DNA of 64,000 nucleotides, from the NCBI GenBank assembly GCA_949284445.1, contig CASDVP010000001.1, forward strand, positions 248,001 to 312,000, in the 5' to 3' direction. The notes under the pieces are model-generated. The model was not told where the DNA came from. It saw only the letters and a list, made by a program, of their open reading frames with translations, and ran no database searches. This stretch comes from an uncultured Bacillota bacterium (lineage in GTDB: Bacteria; Bacillota_I; Bacilli_A; RFN20; CAG-288). Made by a program: the position numbers and the translations under genes. Shown here one piece after another: positions 17,292-27,416 of this stretch; position 1 is the first letter of the stretch, and each line of letters starts with the position of its first letter.

Positions 17292-19526
17292 TTAAGCTAA
17301 TTTTGAGATGAAAATACCACCTGTTAAGTCTTTGGCTAATCGTATTTCGACATTACCTTTAGTGTATATTTCTGCTCCTGGTAAGTCAGGTGTTAAATCT
17401 AATTCATAACCTTGTGAAACCAATAGTTCTTTATATGCGGTATAGAATTTATCATCATCGACTGTTTCAGAAGATGAAGAAATCGTGATCATGTCATATA
17501 AATAGATTGATTCAAACTGACAATAAGTTTCTTCATCATAAATATATGGAATAGTATCAGCGATTGCTTCACCGAAGAGATCGACTAATTTTTCATATAT
17601 CTCTACTGATTCGTCCTTCCAAGAAACAGGCTCTATAAAGTCAGGCATCTGATCAATTTTAGTTAAGATGTCTTGAGGTATTTCAAGATTTTCATAACTA
17701 TAATTGACGATTTCACTTCCTTGTTGGAATAGGCCATCATCATAATCATAAGTGATCTGCGTGATATGCTTACCATCCACTTTCATCTTTAGACTATCAG
17801 TCACCAAATTGTCTGATTCATTTCCAAGTATCAAGGAATCAGAGACTGTTTTAAGCACTAGTGGGTCTAATTCATAAGTCATATCATCTGTTTTATTAAA
17901 TATGCTGGGTGAAACATTCATCCCTACATAATCTGATAAAGAAACATCAGATTTTATCTGACCATTTTTCTTAGCTATACCGTCTTTATCTATCAAAAAA
18001 CGTTGGATTCCATCAGATTCTTTCTTATATCCAGTGATATAAGAACTGACTGTTCCTGAAAAAGTTAATTCTTTCTGTTCAAAGATCAATAAGTTATCTA
18101 TCAAATAAGTGTTCTTTTCTCTTTCATTTGTCCTTGTATCATAAGCATTAGCGATGAAATTATGTGTTCCATTTAATGCATCAATTTTAGGTTGGAGTTC
18201 AGAATTAGATTCTTCTAAAGGTGTTAACACAGGAATTTTTCTATCTGAAACAAGAGTGGATACGATTTGGATTTTAAAGTATTGAATAGTGTTTCCACTT
18301 TGCATTCCCATCTCAGGGAAGGTTGCAGTTAAAGTCAAATCATTGTCAGTTGCAGTCAAATATATGCTTTCAGGTGTGCTATTCACATCGATATAGGAAA
18401 AGTTTTTATAGATTTCTTCGCCATTAAAACCGAAATATTGATATTGGCCTTTTTGTTCATCGACCAATCTAAATGCTGTTAATTCTTTTAGTAATGTTTC
18501 ATAGGATAGCGGATATTCCTGATCAAAAACATAGTATTCTCCTAACGGCATTGTCGAAACTTTATTCAGAGCATCGATGCCTTCTTTGATCACTTTCCCG
18601 TCTTGGTTTTGGTAATATTGTTCACCATCCTCATCAGTGATCTTAACTCTTGATAAGCTTCTATCATAACTGAGTGAATCTGAAAGCACTCTTTGGCCAC
18701 CAGTGTAGGCGATATATGCTTTACTGTCTATAGATAAAATATCGTTTGCGTCAATTAAATTTAAATTAGCGATTTTAGTTTCTGATAGTGAAAGTGTTGG
18801 TAATTTAAAGCTTTTAAGATATTTGTCACATTCAGTGAGTGATGTTTGACCGATATCGAATATTGTGCCGCTAGCGTCTACTACATCAACATATTCAAAA
18901 GAATCATAATCGATAGTTTGGAGTGTGAATGTGAAGGAATTATCTTTATCACTAGATAGTTTTACTCTAGTGAAGGTGCCGTTTTCAGCATCTTCATAAT
19001 AACCGAGAGTATTAGCTAAACTATTGATGAGGTTTTTGTTATCAGAATAATAATGATCATTGTCTTGCTTTAAAGTTGAAGGAATCGCTTTAAGATTTGC
19101 AATGTAATTAAACGACTGACATGATGCTATTTTATCTTCATGTGCATACGCTAGTGTGAAGTTGTTTTGTGAATCAAAGTAATAGTTATAAACTATTGTC
19201 TCACCAAGAGATGTATCATAGCTTTCAAGGTTGATATAACCTAAATTTGTCTCAGAATAATAGACATAGTCATTTGTGTAATAGGATGTATAGTTTTGAT
19301 CTTGATATTGATATGAAATAGTGTAGTTAGAAGTGTTTTTGATATTTTTTAAAGCAGCTACTATTCTTTCTTCTTCGTTTAAAAGACTTGAAGAATTAGT
19401 TGAACTATTGTTAGAGCTATTAGAACTATCTGAAGTGATCGGCGCAGTTATCAAATCGGAACTGAGAGCGCTTTTACAGCTTACTAATAATAAACTTAGT
19501 AAAACAAAAGAAACTATTTTTTTCAT
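17292..19526 (-). CDS. large lipoprotein
   Basis: A 744-residue lipoprotein. The signal peptide MKKIVSFVLLSLLLVSC ends in a lipobox with Cys17 as the lipid site. A Ser/Asn-rich linker follows, then a long Tyr-, Asp- and Thr-rich region of probable beta-sheet repeats. There is no recognisable catalytic motif. Its C-terminal 110 residues resemble those of the upstream lipoprotein and the surface protein at the window start. It begins three bases after the stop of the upstream lipoprotein gene, so both form an operon. The role is unknown; an extracellular binding or adhesion role is inference. Confidence 0.85.
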   Translation of the reverse strand: MKKIVSFVLLSLLLVSCKSALSSDLITAPITSDSSNSSNNSSTNSSSLLNEEERIVAALKNIKNTSNYTISYQYQDQNYTSYYTNDYVYYSETNLGYINLESYDTSLGETIVYNYYFDSQNNFTLAYAHEDKIASCQSFNYIANLKAIPSTLKQDNDHYYSDNKNLINSLANTLGYYEDAENGTFTRVKLSSDKDNSFTFTLQTIDYDSFEYVDVVDASGTIFDIGQTSLTECDKYLKSFKLPTLSLSETKIANLNLIDANDILSIDSKAYIAYTGGQRVLSDSLSYDRSLSRVKITDEDGEQYYQNQDGKVIKEGIDALNKVSTMPLGEYYVFDQEYPLSYETLLKELTAFRLVDEQKGQYQYFGFNGEEIYKNFSYIDVNSTPESIYLTATDNDLTLTATFPEMGMQSGNTIQYFKIQIVSTLVSDRKIPVLTPLEESNSELQPKIDALNGTHNFIANAYDTRTNEREKNTYLIDNLLIFEQKELTFSGTVSSYITGYKKESDGIQRFLIDKDGIAKKNGQIKSDVSLSDYVGMNVSPSIFNKTDDMTYELDPLVLKTVSDSLILGNESDNLVTDSLKMKVDGKHITQITYDYDDGLFQQGSEIVNYSYENLEIPQDILTKIDQMPDFIEPVSWKDESVEIYEKLVDLFGEAIADTIPYIYDEETYCQFESIYLYDMITISSSSETVDDDKFYTAYKELLVSQGYELDLTPDLPGAEIYTKGNVEIRLAKDLTGGIFISKLA

Positions 19527-19529
19527 AAT

Positions 19530-21061
19530 TTATTGTAATGCTTCAGGTAAAACATTGAATGAAAGACCGACACCACCATACATAAATGAATTGTATCCGT
19601 TGAAGACTTCCATATAGTAACCATTATGTAAATTGAATAGTAAAAGGTTCACTTCATCATATGGGAAAATATCATAAGAATCTATGTAAGGCTGAAGTTC
19701 TTCTTGACTCAATTTTGTGAATTCAGTGTTCATTATTTGTGCTAAGTAAGACTGGATTACTCCATCAGCTTTATTTGATGGAACATCTTCGGATACAAGA
19801 TCTAAATAATCAGTATCTTGATCGCCAATTATCCAAGTATAACCAGTGTCAAAATATGGAATGTCGATTTCAGTACCTAATAGAGTTTGCATTGCTTCTA
19901 ATATACTAGGATCTTGGCTGGTCCAATCTTCTTTTACAATATAACTATCAAGGTCGACTTGGATTTCAGTTGATCCGATATCTTTGAATAAAAAAGTATA
20001 TTCATCAGATCTAATAGTGAGTTCATTATCGGTTATAGAAAACACAAGAGAACTATTGGTCAAATGATCACAGTTGATCAATTCAAAAGAGGTATCGATA
20101 TCACTGATCTCTGGCAAAGGCACATAACCGTTAGCACCTTGTTTAAGTATTCTACCATCGACTTCAAAATCAGCTTGCAGAGTTGAATAGTCTTCTTCAA
20201 CAGTTGAGCTTAGTGTTGATTCAGTTTCATCATCAGAAACAGTAAGAACTAAATAACCAGTATCTTGCTTTAAGTAACCTCTTCTGTTTTCTTTGAAATA
20301 CAATCTATCGTTCATAGATTGAATTGTTTGAATTATATCCTTATTTTCTCTTATTTCTAAAGTGTAATTCTGTTCTTTTAATTTTGTCATTAATGAGTTG
20401 AAAGTTTTTGAGAATTCATTTTCAGATGGTATAGAAATCTTTTCAACCTTTTCATCATTCTTGGCAGTAAAAGTCGTATCTAAAGTTAAAATGATACCAT
20501 TGCTTACATATTTAGCATTGTAGGTTAAACCATCTTCAGTTCTAATAAATTCAGCTGTTTCAATAGTGTCTAATGCGCCTGTTAAAGCTCCTGATAATTG
20601 GTAATTTAAAATCATCAAATCATCGAGATGTTCTATGATGTCGATCTTATATGAACCATCTTCGATGATTTCTAAATCAAAATTAGGAATTATATTCTTT
20701 AAATAGTTAAAATTCGTGACTTCTTCTGAGACTATGGTTGCTTTTTTAGTCAGTGATTTTTTAACGATTTTATCATTATCTTTTTCGTAATATTGTGTTC
20801 TGAATATATCTCCATCTTCATCCACAGCATACATTGTTAGATAATCATCATCTAAGAATGTTTGATAATTGCTGGAGATGATATCGTTTTGACCTTCTGT
20901 TTGTGTTGACAAAGTAGTAGTTGCATTAAATGAAGATTCGTAGTCTTTTAAAATATCAGTTCTAGGTTTTACTGTTGAGGGGGGGTAATTGAGGAACTAG
21001 TCTCAGCACAAGAAACTAGTGGTAAAATCGATAATAGCAAAAATAAATTTTTCTTCTTCAT
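19530..21061 (-). CDS. large lipoprotein, frame-disrupted at a C7 run
   Basis: The ATG at 21061 has AAAGGAT upstream and encodes a lipoprotein signal MKKKNLFLLLSILPLVSC with Cys18. The frame then meets seven C (G7 on the plus strand, 20979-20985), and as sequenced it stops shortly after, giving 30 residues. One extra C joins it to the open frame that runs from about 20980 to 19530, for a protein of roughly 510 residues. The body is Asp/Thr/Tyr rich like the next lipoprotein. The C run right after the signal peptide is the usual site for slipped-strand on/off switching of a surface protein. A sequencing error is the alternative. Confidence 0.75.
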
Positions 21062-21203
21062 ATCTGTATCCTTTCTTTTTTAAAATTATTTTAACATTCA
21101 TAGAAATTGAACCGCAAATATCAGTTTTTCTTAAAAAGATAGAGAAATAATCGAATTTACATATATATTTGAGAGAAAGCAGAATTAATCGCAATCCTCA
21201 TTA

Positions 21204-21212
21204 TGTTATAAT
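21204..21212 (+). promoter_or_regulatory. extended -10 promoter of ferritin
   Basis: TGT-TATAAT, a consensus extended -10, 28 bases before the ferritin ATG. No clear -35 and no iron-box palindrome like that of feoAB is seen. Confidence 0.65.
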
Positions 21213-21239
21213 TATCAAAAAAGAAAGGAAACATTAACC

Positions 21240-21734
21240 ATGACAAAATTATCTAAAAAAATGGTTAAAGCTATTAATGAACAAGTCATCGCTGAATTAG
21301 AAAGTTCATATATTTATTTGAACATCGCTAATTATTATGTTGAAAAAGGACTATGTGGTTTTGGCTCTTGGTTTAAGAAACAGGCTTCTGAAGAAGTTGA
21401 ACATGCTGAAAAGTTTATCGATTATCTTCATTCTAATGGTGAAAAAGTTGTCTTGGCAGATATTTCTGCACCAAAAGATAAATTTAAAGATGATAGATCT
21501 CCGTTATTGAAACAAATTGAACATGAAGAATTAGTCACTTCTTTAATTTATAAGTTGATGGACTTAGCTATTGAAGATAAAGATTATCGCACTCAAGAGA
21601 TGCTCAGATGGTTTGTCAGTGAACAAGCTGAAGAGGAAGAACATTCTCATGAATTATTAGATAAATATGATAGATATGGCAAAGATTTAACTGCTTTGAT
21701 GCATTTAGATAAAGAATTAGCTCAAAGAAAATAA
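21240..21734 (+). CDS. ftnA: bacterial non-heme ferritin
   Basis: A 164-residue iron-storage protein that forms a 24-subunit shell in the cytoplasm. The ferroxidase ligands are visible: Glu19 in IAELESSYIYL, Glu52 and His55 in SEEVEHAEK, a Glu in the EHEELVTSL helix, and the late helix with EQAEEEEHSHELL. The length is normal. No heme-binding Met of bacterioferritin type is apparent. AAAGGAAA lies upstream. Together with feoAB it gives the cell both uptake and storage of iron, though the two loci are 15 kb apart and do not share an operator. Confidence 0.95.
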   Translation: MTKLSKKMVKAINEQVIAELESSYIYLNIANYYVEKGLCGFGSWFKKQASEEVEHAEKFIDYLHSNGEKVVLADISAPKDKFKDDRSPLLKQIEHEELVTSLIYKLMDLAIEDKDYRTQEMLRWFVSEQAEEEEHSHELLDKYDRYGKDLTALMHLDKELAQRK

Positions 21735-21784
21735 GATAGTTATCAGTTCATATTCAAAAGTTAAAATATAAAATCGTATTTAAA

Positions 21785-23098
21785 ATGGAATTATTTAATA
21801 ACATTCTTTGGTGGTTGAATATCGCCGTCATTATTATTGTTGGTGGATGCTTTATTTTCCAGTTGTTGTTCATGCTTCTTTGCTTTTTAAAACCGCGCCA
21901 ATATAAAAAGTCAAAAACTTATCATCGTTTTACAATTGTCATTCGTGCTCGAAATGAAGAAGATGTCATCGGAGATTGTGTTGATTCCTGCTTCAAAGTT
22001 GATTATCCAAAAGATAAATATCAAGTCGTAGTCTATTGCCACAACTGCACCGATGATACTGCACGAATAGCTAAAGAACATGGTGCACGGGTTATAGAGA
22101 TCGTTGATACTGATCCTGATCATCAAAAGCTTTCATATAATGTTTTTCATGGTATGGAAGTTTTAAGAAAAGATCCTGAAGGAACACATGAATATATTCT
22201 TTCTATCGATGCCGATAATCAATTAGATAAAAATTATCTCAACGCTTGTAATGATGCTGCCGATGCTGGTGTCATCATCGGAAGAACATTTGAAAACAGT
22301 AAGAATCTAACTGACAATATCATTTCTTGTATGTCTGGTCTTTGGTATGCAAGAGATGATAGATTTGCTTGTAGAGGTCGTTCAGCATTAAAGTTTGGTT
22401 GTGTCATGAACGGATGTTCTTCCTTCATCAGAGCAGATTATTATTTTAAATGGGATGCTTTCTCAGCTAGTGAAGATATTGAATTCACCATCAATCGTTT
22501 GCTTAAAGATGGTGTTAAAGTTGAGTTCATTGATAAAGCTGTAGTCTATGCTGATCAACCAGCGACAATGGATGATATCTTCAAAAGAAACACCAGAATG
22601 GGAAATGGTCTTAATAAGTTGTTTTGGTCAACAGGTATTAAGTTGTTACCTGCCTTTTTTAAGAATTTATTCAGAAAAGATTTAGATTTAGGTACTAAAT
22701 TTACATATCTTGATCAATTCTTTAATATCGCTACTATTCCAGTCGCATTCTTAGCAGTTGCTTGGTTTCCTCTCTACTATATTTATTCTTTGATTTATAC
22801 AGGTATCACTGGTCCTATTTATATTTATGGGCTTGGATACTTTTCATGGATGTGGTTTTTGATGTTCATCGTCATCGTGCTAATAGCAGTTTATTTTATT
22901 CCTTTCTGGTTACAACCATTAGTCTCTTATATCGCTGAAAAAGATCGCTTAGTGATCACGAATAAGAAGACTATGTATTTATCGATTCTTTTCTTCCCAT
23001 CATTTATGATCATCAACGCTATCGCGATCATCAAAGGCATTTTATCGAAGCCCAAGTGGGAGAAGATTAAGAGAAGTAAGACTAAAATCAATCAATAA
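21785..23098 (+). CDS. membrane glycosyltransferase, GT2 family
   Basis: A 437-residue processive-type glycosyltransferase. There is one N-terminal helix (residues 8-35). The GT-A domain has FTIVIRARNEEDVI at its start, the metal-binding SIDADNQLD, and the catalytic-base-like ASEDIEFT. RNTRMGNG stands where QxxRW would be in cellulose-synthase relatives. Three or four C-terminal helices follow. The family transfers sugars to polysaccharide or lipid acceptors at the inner face of the membrane; the product is unknown. No ribosome site lies before the ATG, and a TAAAAT box ends ten bases upstream, so the leader is very short. Confidence 0.88.
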   Translation: MELFNNILWWLNIAVIIIVGGCFIFQLLFMLLCFLKPRQYKKSKTYHRFTIVIRARNEEDVIGDCVDSCFKVDYPKDKYQVVVYCHNCTDDTARIAKEHGARVIEIVDTDPDHQKLSYNVFHGMEVLRKDPEGTHEYILSIDADNQLDKNYLNACNDAADAGVIIGRTFENSKNLTDNIISCMSGLWYARDDRFACRGRSALKFGCVMNGCSSFIRADYYFKWDAFSASEDIEFTINRLLKDGVKVEFIDKAVVYADQPATMDDIFKRNTRMGNGLNKLFWSTGIKLLPAFFKNLFRKDLDLGTKFTYLDQFFNIATIPVAFLAVAWFPLYYIYSLIYTGITGPIYIYGLGYFSWMWFLMFIVIVLIAVYFIPFWLQPLVSYIAEKDRLVITNKKTMYLSILFFPSFMIINAIAIIKGILSKPKWEKIKRSKTKINQ

Positions 23099-23150
23099 TC
23101 GTAGTTGAAGTCACGAATAAAATTAGATACTAATATCTATTTGTTTAATT

Positions 23151-23174
23151 TTAATTGCAAAAACGTGCAATTAA
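23151..23174. terminator. hairpin between convergent genes
   Basis: TTAATTGCA and TGCAATTAA form a perfect 9-bp inverted repeat with a 6-base loop, between the convergent glycosyltransferase and uvrB genes. It is a possible bidirectional stop, although the T run is weak. Confidence 0.4.
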
Positions 23175-23208
23175 TGAAGTAGTAACGCCTTAGAATTGTT
23201 TAGAAAAA

Positions 23209-25191
23209 TCATTTGATACTAGCTTTTAGTTCAAACAGTTCATCACGAAGAGAAGCAGCTTTTTCAAAGTCTAATTCTTTTGCAGCTTTTTGCATCTCTT
23301 TGGTCAATTGTTGGATGAGCTTTTCAGTTTCTTTCTTGGTTAATTTTTCTTCTTTATCAACTTTTCTCTTTGTATCATCGACCATATGAATAGGAGGTTG
23401 AATCGGCTTGATGATGGTTTTAGGTGTGATACCATGCTCCTTGTTATAAGTTTCCTGTATGCTTCTGCGACGCGCAGTCTCTTTTATCGTTTCATTCATG
23501 GCATCCGATATCTTGTCACAATACATGATGACTTTGCCTTGACTGTTTCTAGCTGCTCTTCCGACGATCTGAGTCAAAGAACGAGTAGAACGTAAAAAAC
23601 CTTCTCTATCAGCATCTAAAATGGCGATTAATGAAACTTCAGGTATATCAAGTCCTTCTCTGAGCAAGTTAATACCTACGATAACATCGATGATACCTTT
23701 TCTTAATTTATAGATGATCTCGGTTCTTTCTAAAGTTAATATCTCATGTTGCAAATAAGCGACTTTGATATCATGTGATTTGAAAAAATCAGTTAAGTTT
23801 TCAGCATCTTTAACTGTCAGAGTGACGACTAGTGTTCTCTCATTTTTAGCGATGCGATCTTTGATCTCTTTCATCAGATCATAGACGGGATTATTGGTGT
23901 TATATCTGACTTCAATAACGGGATCTAATAGACCAGTAGGTCTGATTATCTGTTCGACTGGTTTATTGTCAACCTGCTTTAATTCATAATCGCCAGGTGT
24001 TGCTGAAGTGCAGATGACATTGTTGATTTTCTTTTCGAATTCCTCAAATCTTAAAGGTCTATTATCTAATGCGCTTGGTAATCTAAAACCATATTCCACC
24101 AAAGTTAATTTTCTTTGTCTATCACCGTTATACATGCCGCCTATCTGAGGAATAGTGACATGAGATTCATCGATAAATAACAAGAAATCTTTTGGGAAAT
24201 AATCTAATAATGTATACGGTGTCTCGCCTTCTTTTCTGCCATCGAAATGGCGAGCATAATTTTCAATACCTGCACACATTCCAAATTCGGATAAGGCATC
24301 TAAATCATGTTCAGTGCGCATTTTTAATCTTTCAGCTTCAAGGAATTTTTGTTGTGAATCATAAAATTTTAATCTTTCAGTTAATTCTTCTTTGATCGTT
24401 TTACAGGCTCTTTTGATGCGGTCAGTAGAAGAGGCGTGTTCATGAGCTGGGAAGATCGGGAAATAATCAACAGTATGTAATACCTCACCAGTAGTAGGTT
24501 TGATCTGATCGATCTCAGATATCTCATCAAAATCTGAGTAGACTCTGATGAAATAATCATCGCCTGAAGGAGGATAAATCTCTAAGATATCACCTCTGAT
24601 TCTGAATGTGCCCGGCGTTAAAGAAATATCATTTCTTTTGTATTGAGCGATGACTAATTTTCTAGCTATATCAGCAGGATCAAATGGCTCGTGCACATGT
24701 AACGTGAATGCTAAATCACGATATTCATCAGGATCTGATAAACCATAGATCGAGGCGACAGAGCAGACGACGATCGTATCTTTTCTCTCTAATAAGGAAT
24801 TGACAGCGCTAGCTCTCATCATCTCGATTTCGTCATTCATCACCACTTGTTTATCAATATAAGTGTCGGTTTTAGGAATATAGGCTTCTGGTTGATAGAA
24901 ATCAAAATTAGAGATGAAATATTCGACACGGTTATAAGGAAATAATTCTTTGAATTCACCATATAATTGGGCGGCTAATGTTTTATTGTGAACTAAGACC
25001 ATCGTAGTTCTTTGAGCTGCTTGAATGATATTAGCCATGGTAAAAGTCTTACCGGTACCAGTAGCACCTAATAACACTTGCCATTTTTTATTTTCGTTTA
25101 AACCAGCGACTAATTTTTCGATCGCTTGCGGTTGATCACCTGTAGGTTTATAAGGTGATACTATTTGAAATCTATGTTCAGGATCAGTCAT
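23209..25191 (-). CDS. uvrB: excinuclease ABC subunit B
   Basis: A 660-residue nucleotide-excision-repair helicase that verifies DNA damage and loads UvrC. Walker A GATGTGKT is at residues 42-49, followed by VHNKTLAAQL, the DNA-gripping beta-hairpin near 91-106, LLFIDESH, the motif VI region IVGRAARN, and a C-terminal UVR domain (LDFEKAASLRDELFELK). The hairpin reads SNFDFYQPE where most UvrB proteins have SYYDYYQPE, so three of four conserved tyrosines are replaced. TATACT ends six bases before the ATG and no ribosome site exists, so the message is probably leaderless. uvrA and uvrC are not in this window. Confidence 0.97.
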   Translation of the reverse strand: MTDPEHRFQIVSPYKPTGDQPQAIEKLVAGLNENKKWQVLLGATGTGKTFTMANIIQAAQRTTMVLVHNKTLAAQLYGEFKELFPYNRVEYFISNFDFYQPEAYIPKTDTYIDKQVVMNDEIEMMRASAVNSLLERKDTIVVCSVASIYGLSDPDEYRDLAFTLHVHEPFDPADIARKLVIAQYKRNDISLTPGTFRIRGDILEIYPPSGDDYFIRVYSDFDEISEIDQIKPTTGEVLHTVDYFPIFPAHEHASSTDRIKRACKTIKEELTERLKFYDSQQKFLEAERLKMRTEHDLDALSEFGMCAGIENYARHFDGRKEGETPYTLLDYFPKDFLLFIDESHVTIPQIGGMYNGDRQRKLTLVEYGFRLPSALDNRPLRFEEFEKKINNVICTSATPGDYELKQVDNKPVEQIIRPTGLLDPVIEVRYNTNNPVYDLMKEIKDRIAKNERTLVVTLTVKDAENLTDFFKSHDIKVAYLQHEILTLERTEIIYKLRKGIIDVIVGINLLREGLDIPEVSLIAILDADREGFLRSTRSLTQIVGRAARNSQGKVIMYCDKISDAMNETIKETARRRSIQETYNKEHGITPKTIIKPIQPPIHMVDDTKRKVDKEEKLTKKETEKLIQQLTKEMQKAAKELDFEKAASLRDELFELKASIK

Positions 25192-25197
25192 ATTTAA

Positions 25198-25203
25198 AGT
25201 ATA
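25198..25203 (-). promoter_or_regulatory. -10 box of leaderless uvrB
   Basis: TATACT on the minus strand ends six bases before the uvrB ATG. This is the same geometry as at 2615 and 17264. Confidence 0.55.
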
Positions 25204-25245
25204 AACTATAAATCAGTTTAATGATGAATAATAATCATCTTATTT

Positions 25246-26706
25246 TTATAAAATTGATTCAGTCAGAAGATCATAATGCTGAAGATAAGCGTCATAGCTT
25301 TCTTTTATGAGTTTATCATTGATGTCTTTAGTGACTTTTCCATCAGCAGTAAACGGCTGATAATCCTGCTGATATTTTTCATTGATGATATCTGTGAAGT
25401 CTTGAATCGCGTCTTCAAATCTAAAAGCATTTGTATATTGAGTAGGAAAGTTTTTATCTGTATAAACATCATTTAAAAACTTTAATAAATACTCGCCTTC
25501 TTGTTTTGTGATATAAATGCTATCTGTATAGTCTACGATGTTTTGTAAATATGTGTAATCCAAAGTATAAGCGACATCTGGGATGATGCCTTTATTATGT
25601 ATACACATCACATCATCATCGTCTTCATTCTCTTCATACATGGTTTCGTTTTCTCTTTCAGGACCATAGACATAGCTTGATGTGTATTTAACAACCGAGC
25701 CATCCGAAAAAGTTTTGAACTCTTGGGCGATACCTTTTCCGAAAGACTTTAAGCCATAAACAGTACAATCAGTACCAGCTCTCATAGCTAGCGTGAAGGT
25801 TTCAGATGCTGATGCCGAACGATCATCGATTATCAAACTGTAATGAGGAATAGTGAAAGTCGGATCTTTTGTCTGATATGATTCTTTAGTGACTTTATTA
25901 TTCTTGTCTCGAAATTGATAGATGAGAGTACCCTTTTTTACAAACAGTTTTGATAAAGCATCAGCTTGTGAGACTAAGCCGCCGGTATTTTGCCTCAAGT
26001 CGATGACGAGATTAGATATTTTGATCTCTGAATAGTGATTGATGATATCTATCACATCCGAGACAGGATCTCCGAGAAACGTGTTGATTTTGATGACTAG
26101 TGACAGATTGTTTTCATTAGTCGGTTCTTGCAATATATCCACGTATTTTTCTGTATATTGTCCTCTTTTTAATTCGGCAGTCATTCTCTCATCACCGCGT
26201 AAAATATCCATTTTAAAACGGCTTTGTTCATCAACATCAGTTCTTAAATATTCGTTTATTTCATCTGATGAGTGACTTTTAAAATCAAAATATTCTTCAT
26301 CATTTTTATAACAACCATAGATCACATCACCGACTCGCAATTTATCTTGATTGACACCATTATGAACTTCAACCACATATAAACCACCATCATAGCTATG
26401 ACTTGTAAATCCTAGTCCTAAATGATCAGTGCTCAATCCTTGTTCTTCATAGGTATCAGTGTAGATAGTATAGGGATCATCTAAGGCTTCAGCTGGACCA
26501 GATATGATACCTTCTGAAACCAAATCGTCTAAATAATCTTGTTCGTTACCAAAAAGCCAGTCATCTTTTAATAAATGATATTGTTCTAACAGTTTTTCTT
26601 CTTCTGGTGATAAATGATTGATGCTTTGGTTTACAAAATATCCGATCGCAAAACCTATGCCGATAGTTATCACGCTTAAGCTCACATATTTAATCCATTT
26701 AGGCAT
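25246..26706 (-). CDS. ctpA: S41-family C-terminal processing protease
   Basis: A 486-residue membrane-anchored serine protease. One N-terminal helix (residues 6-28) leads to an extracytoplasmic PDZ-like part (LGLGFTSHSYDGGLYVVEVH, then LRVGDVIYG) and the S41 core. The catalytic Ser is in DRSASASETFTLA and the Lys in LKSFGKGIAQEF. The family trims C-termini of secreted or membrane proteins. GAGGTGA upstream supports the start. An insert rich in Asp and Glu (around ENEDDDDV) follows the catalytic Lys region. It is encoded directly upstream of uvrB, but uvrB has its own promoter. Confidence 0.9.
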   Translation of the reverse strand: MPKWIKYVSLSVITIGIGFAIGYFVNQSINHLSPEEEKLLEQYHLLKDDWLFGNEQDYLDDLVSEGIISGPAEALDDPYTIYTDTYEEQGLSTDHLGLGFTSHSYDGGLYVVEVHNGVNQDKLRVGDVIYGCYKNDEEYFDFKSHSSDEINEYLRTDVDEQSRFKMDILRGDERMTAELKRGQYTEKYVDILQEPTNENNLSLVIKINTFLGDPVSDVIDIINHYSEIKISNLVIDLRQNTGGLVSQADALSKLFVKKGTLIYQFRDKNNKVTKESYQTKDPTFTIPHYSLIIDDRSASASETFTLAMRAGTDCTVYGLKSFGKGIAQEFKTFSDGSVVKYTSSYVYGPERENETMYEENEDDDDVMCIHNKGIIPDVAYTLDYTYLQNIVDYTDSIYITKQEGEYLLKFLNDVYTDKNFPTQYTNAFRFEDAIQDFTDIINEKYQQDYQPFTADGKVTKDINDKLIKESYDAYLQHYDLLTESIL

Positions 26707-26784
26707 GTTATTGTCTTGTTCACCTCGTGTAAAACTTTAAATATTTTACCATAAAGCTAAAATTCAACCTTTAATATCTAAAAC

Positions 26785-26813
26785 TTGTAATTCAGGATCA
26801 TTTCTTATTTAAT
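26785..26813 (+). promoter_or_regulatory. promoter of leaderless ogt
   Basis: TTGTAA (26785-26790), a 17-bp spacer and TTTAAT (26808-26813). The GTG start codon follows after exactly six bases. Confidence 0.55.
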
Positions 26814-26819
26814 TTTGAT

Positions 26820-27332
26820 GTGAATAAAAATAGTTTTTTAGGAATGAAATATACATCGCCTCTAGGCGAGATGTTGATAGTCAGCGATGAAGAGTCAGTC
26901 ATCGGCATCTATTTTGTTGATCAGAGATATTTCAAGTATCACATCACTTCTCCTATCACTATGAAAAAAAATCAGATAGGTGCACAAGCTATCGAGTGGT
27001 TAAAGAGATATTTTAGAGGTGAAAAACCTGATCACAACATTCTAAAATTAAATCCTATCGGAAGCCCATTTCAAAAAGATGTTTGGCAGGAATTATTAAA
27101 GATACCATATGGTAAGACCACCACATATGGAACTATCGCTAAAACTCTCGCTATGAAATATAAAATAGACAAAATGGCTCCACGAGCTATTGGCTTTGCG
27201 ATAGGTCATAATCCTTTGACCATTGTTATACCATGTCATCGTGTCATCGCTAGTGATGGTAAACTCACCGGTTATGCAGGTGGATTAGAACGTAAAAGAT
27301 GGTTATTAGCTTTTGAAAAAGAACATATTTGA
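26820..27332 (+). CDS. ogt: methylated-DNA--protein-cysteine methyltransferase
   Basis: A 170-residue suicide repair protein that takes the methyl group from O6-methylguanine. The active Cys is in VIPCHRVIASDG. The helix-turn-helix region FQKDVWQELLKIPYGKTTTY and the C-terminal YAGGLERKRWLL are typical. I kept the GTG at 26820 because a TTGTAA-17-TTTAAT promoter ends six bases before it, the leaderless spacing seen for other genes here. An ATG at 26844 is the alternative. It is divergent from the S41 protease and near uvrB, making a small DNA-repair neighbourhood. Confidence 0.93.
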   Translation: MNKNSFLGMKYTSPLGEMLIVSDEESVIGIYFVDQRYFKYHITSPITMKKNQIGAQAIEWLKRYFRGEKPDHNILKLNPIGSPFQKDVWQELLKIPYGKTTTYGTIAKTLAMKYKIDKMAPRAIGFAIGHNPLTIVIPCHRVIASDGKLTGYAGGLERKRWLLAFEKEHI

Positions 27333-27416
27333 TGAAGAAGTGCACTTATCATCAAGATGACTCCTCAATGCTGATATAATTAAGAAGGTTTAAATCAAAA
27401 AAAGAAAATTTAAAAT

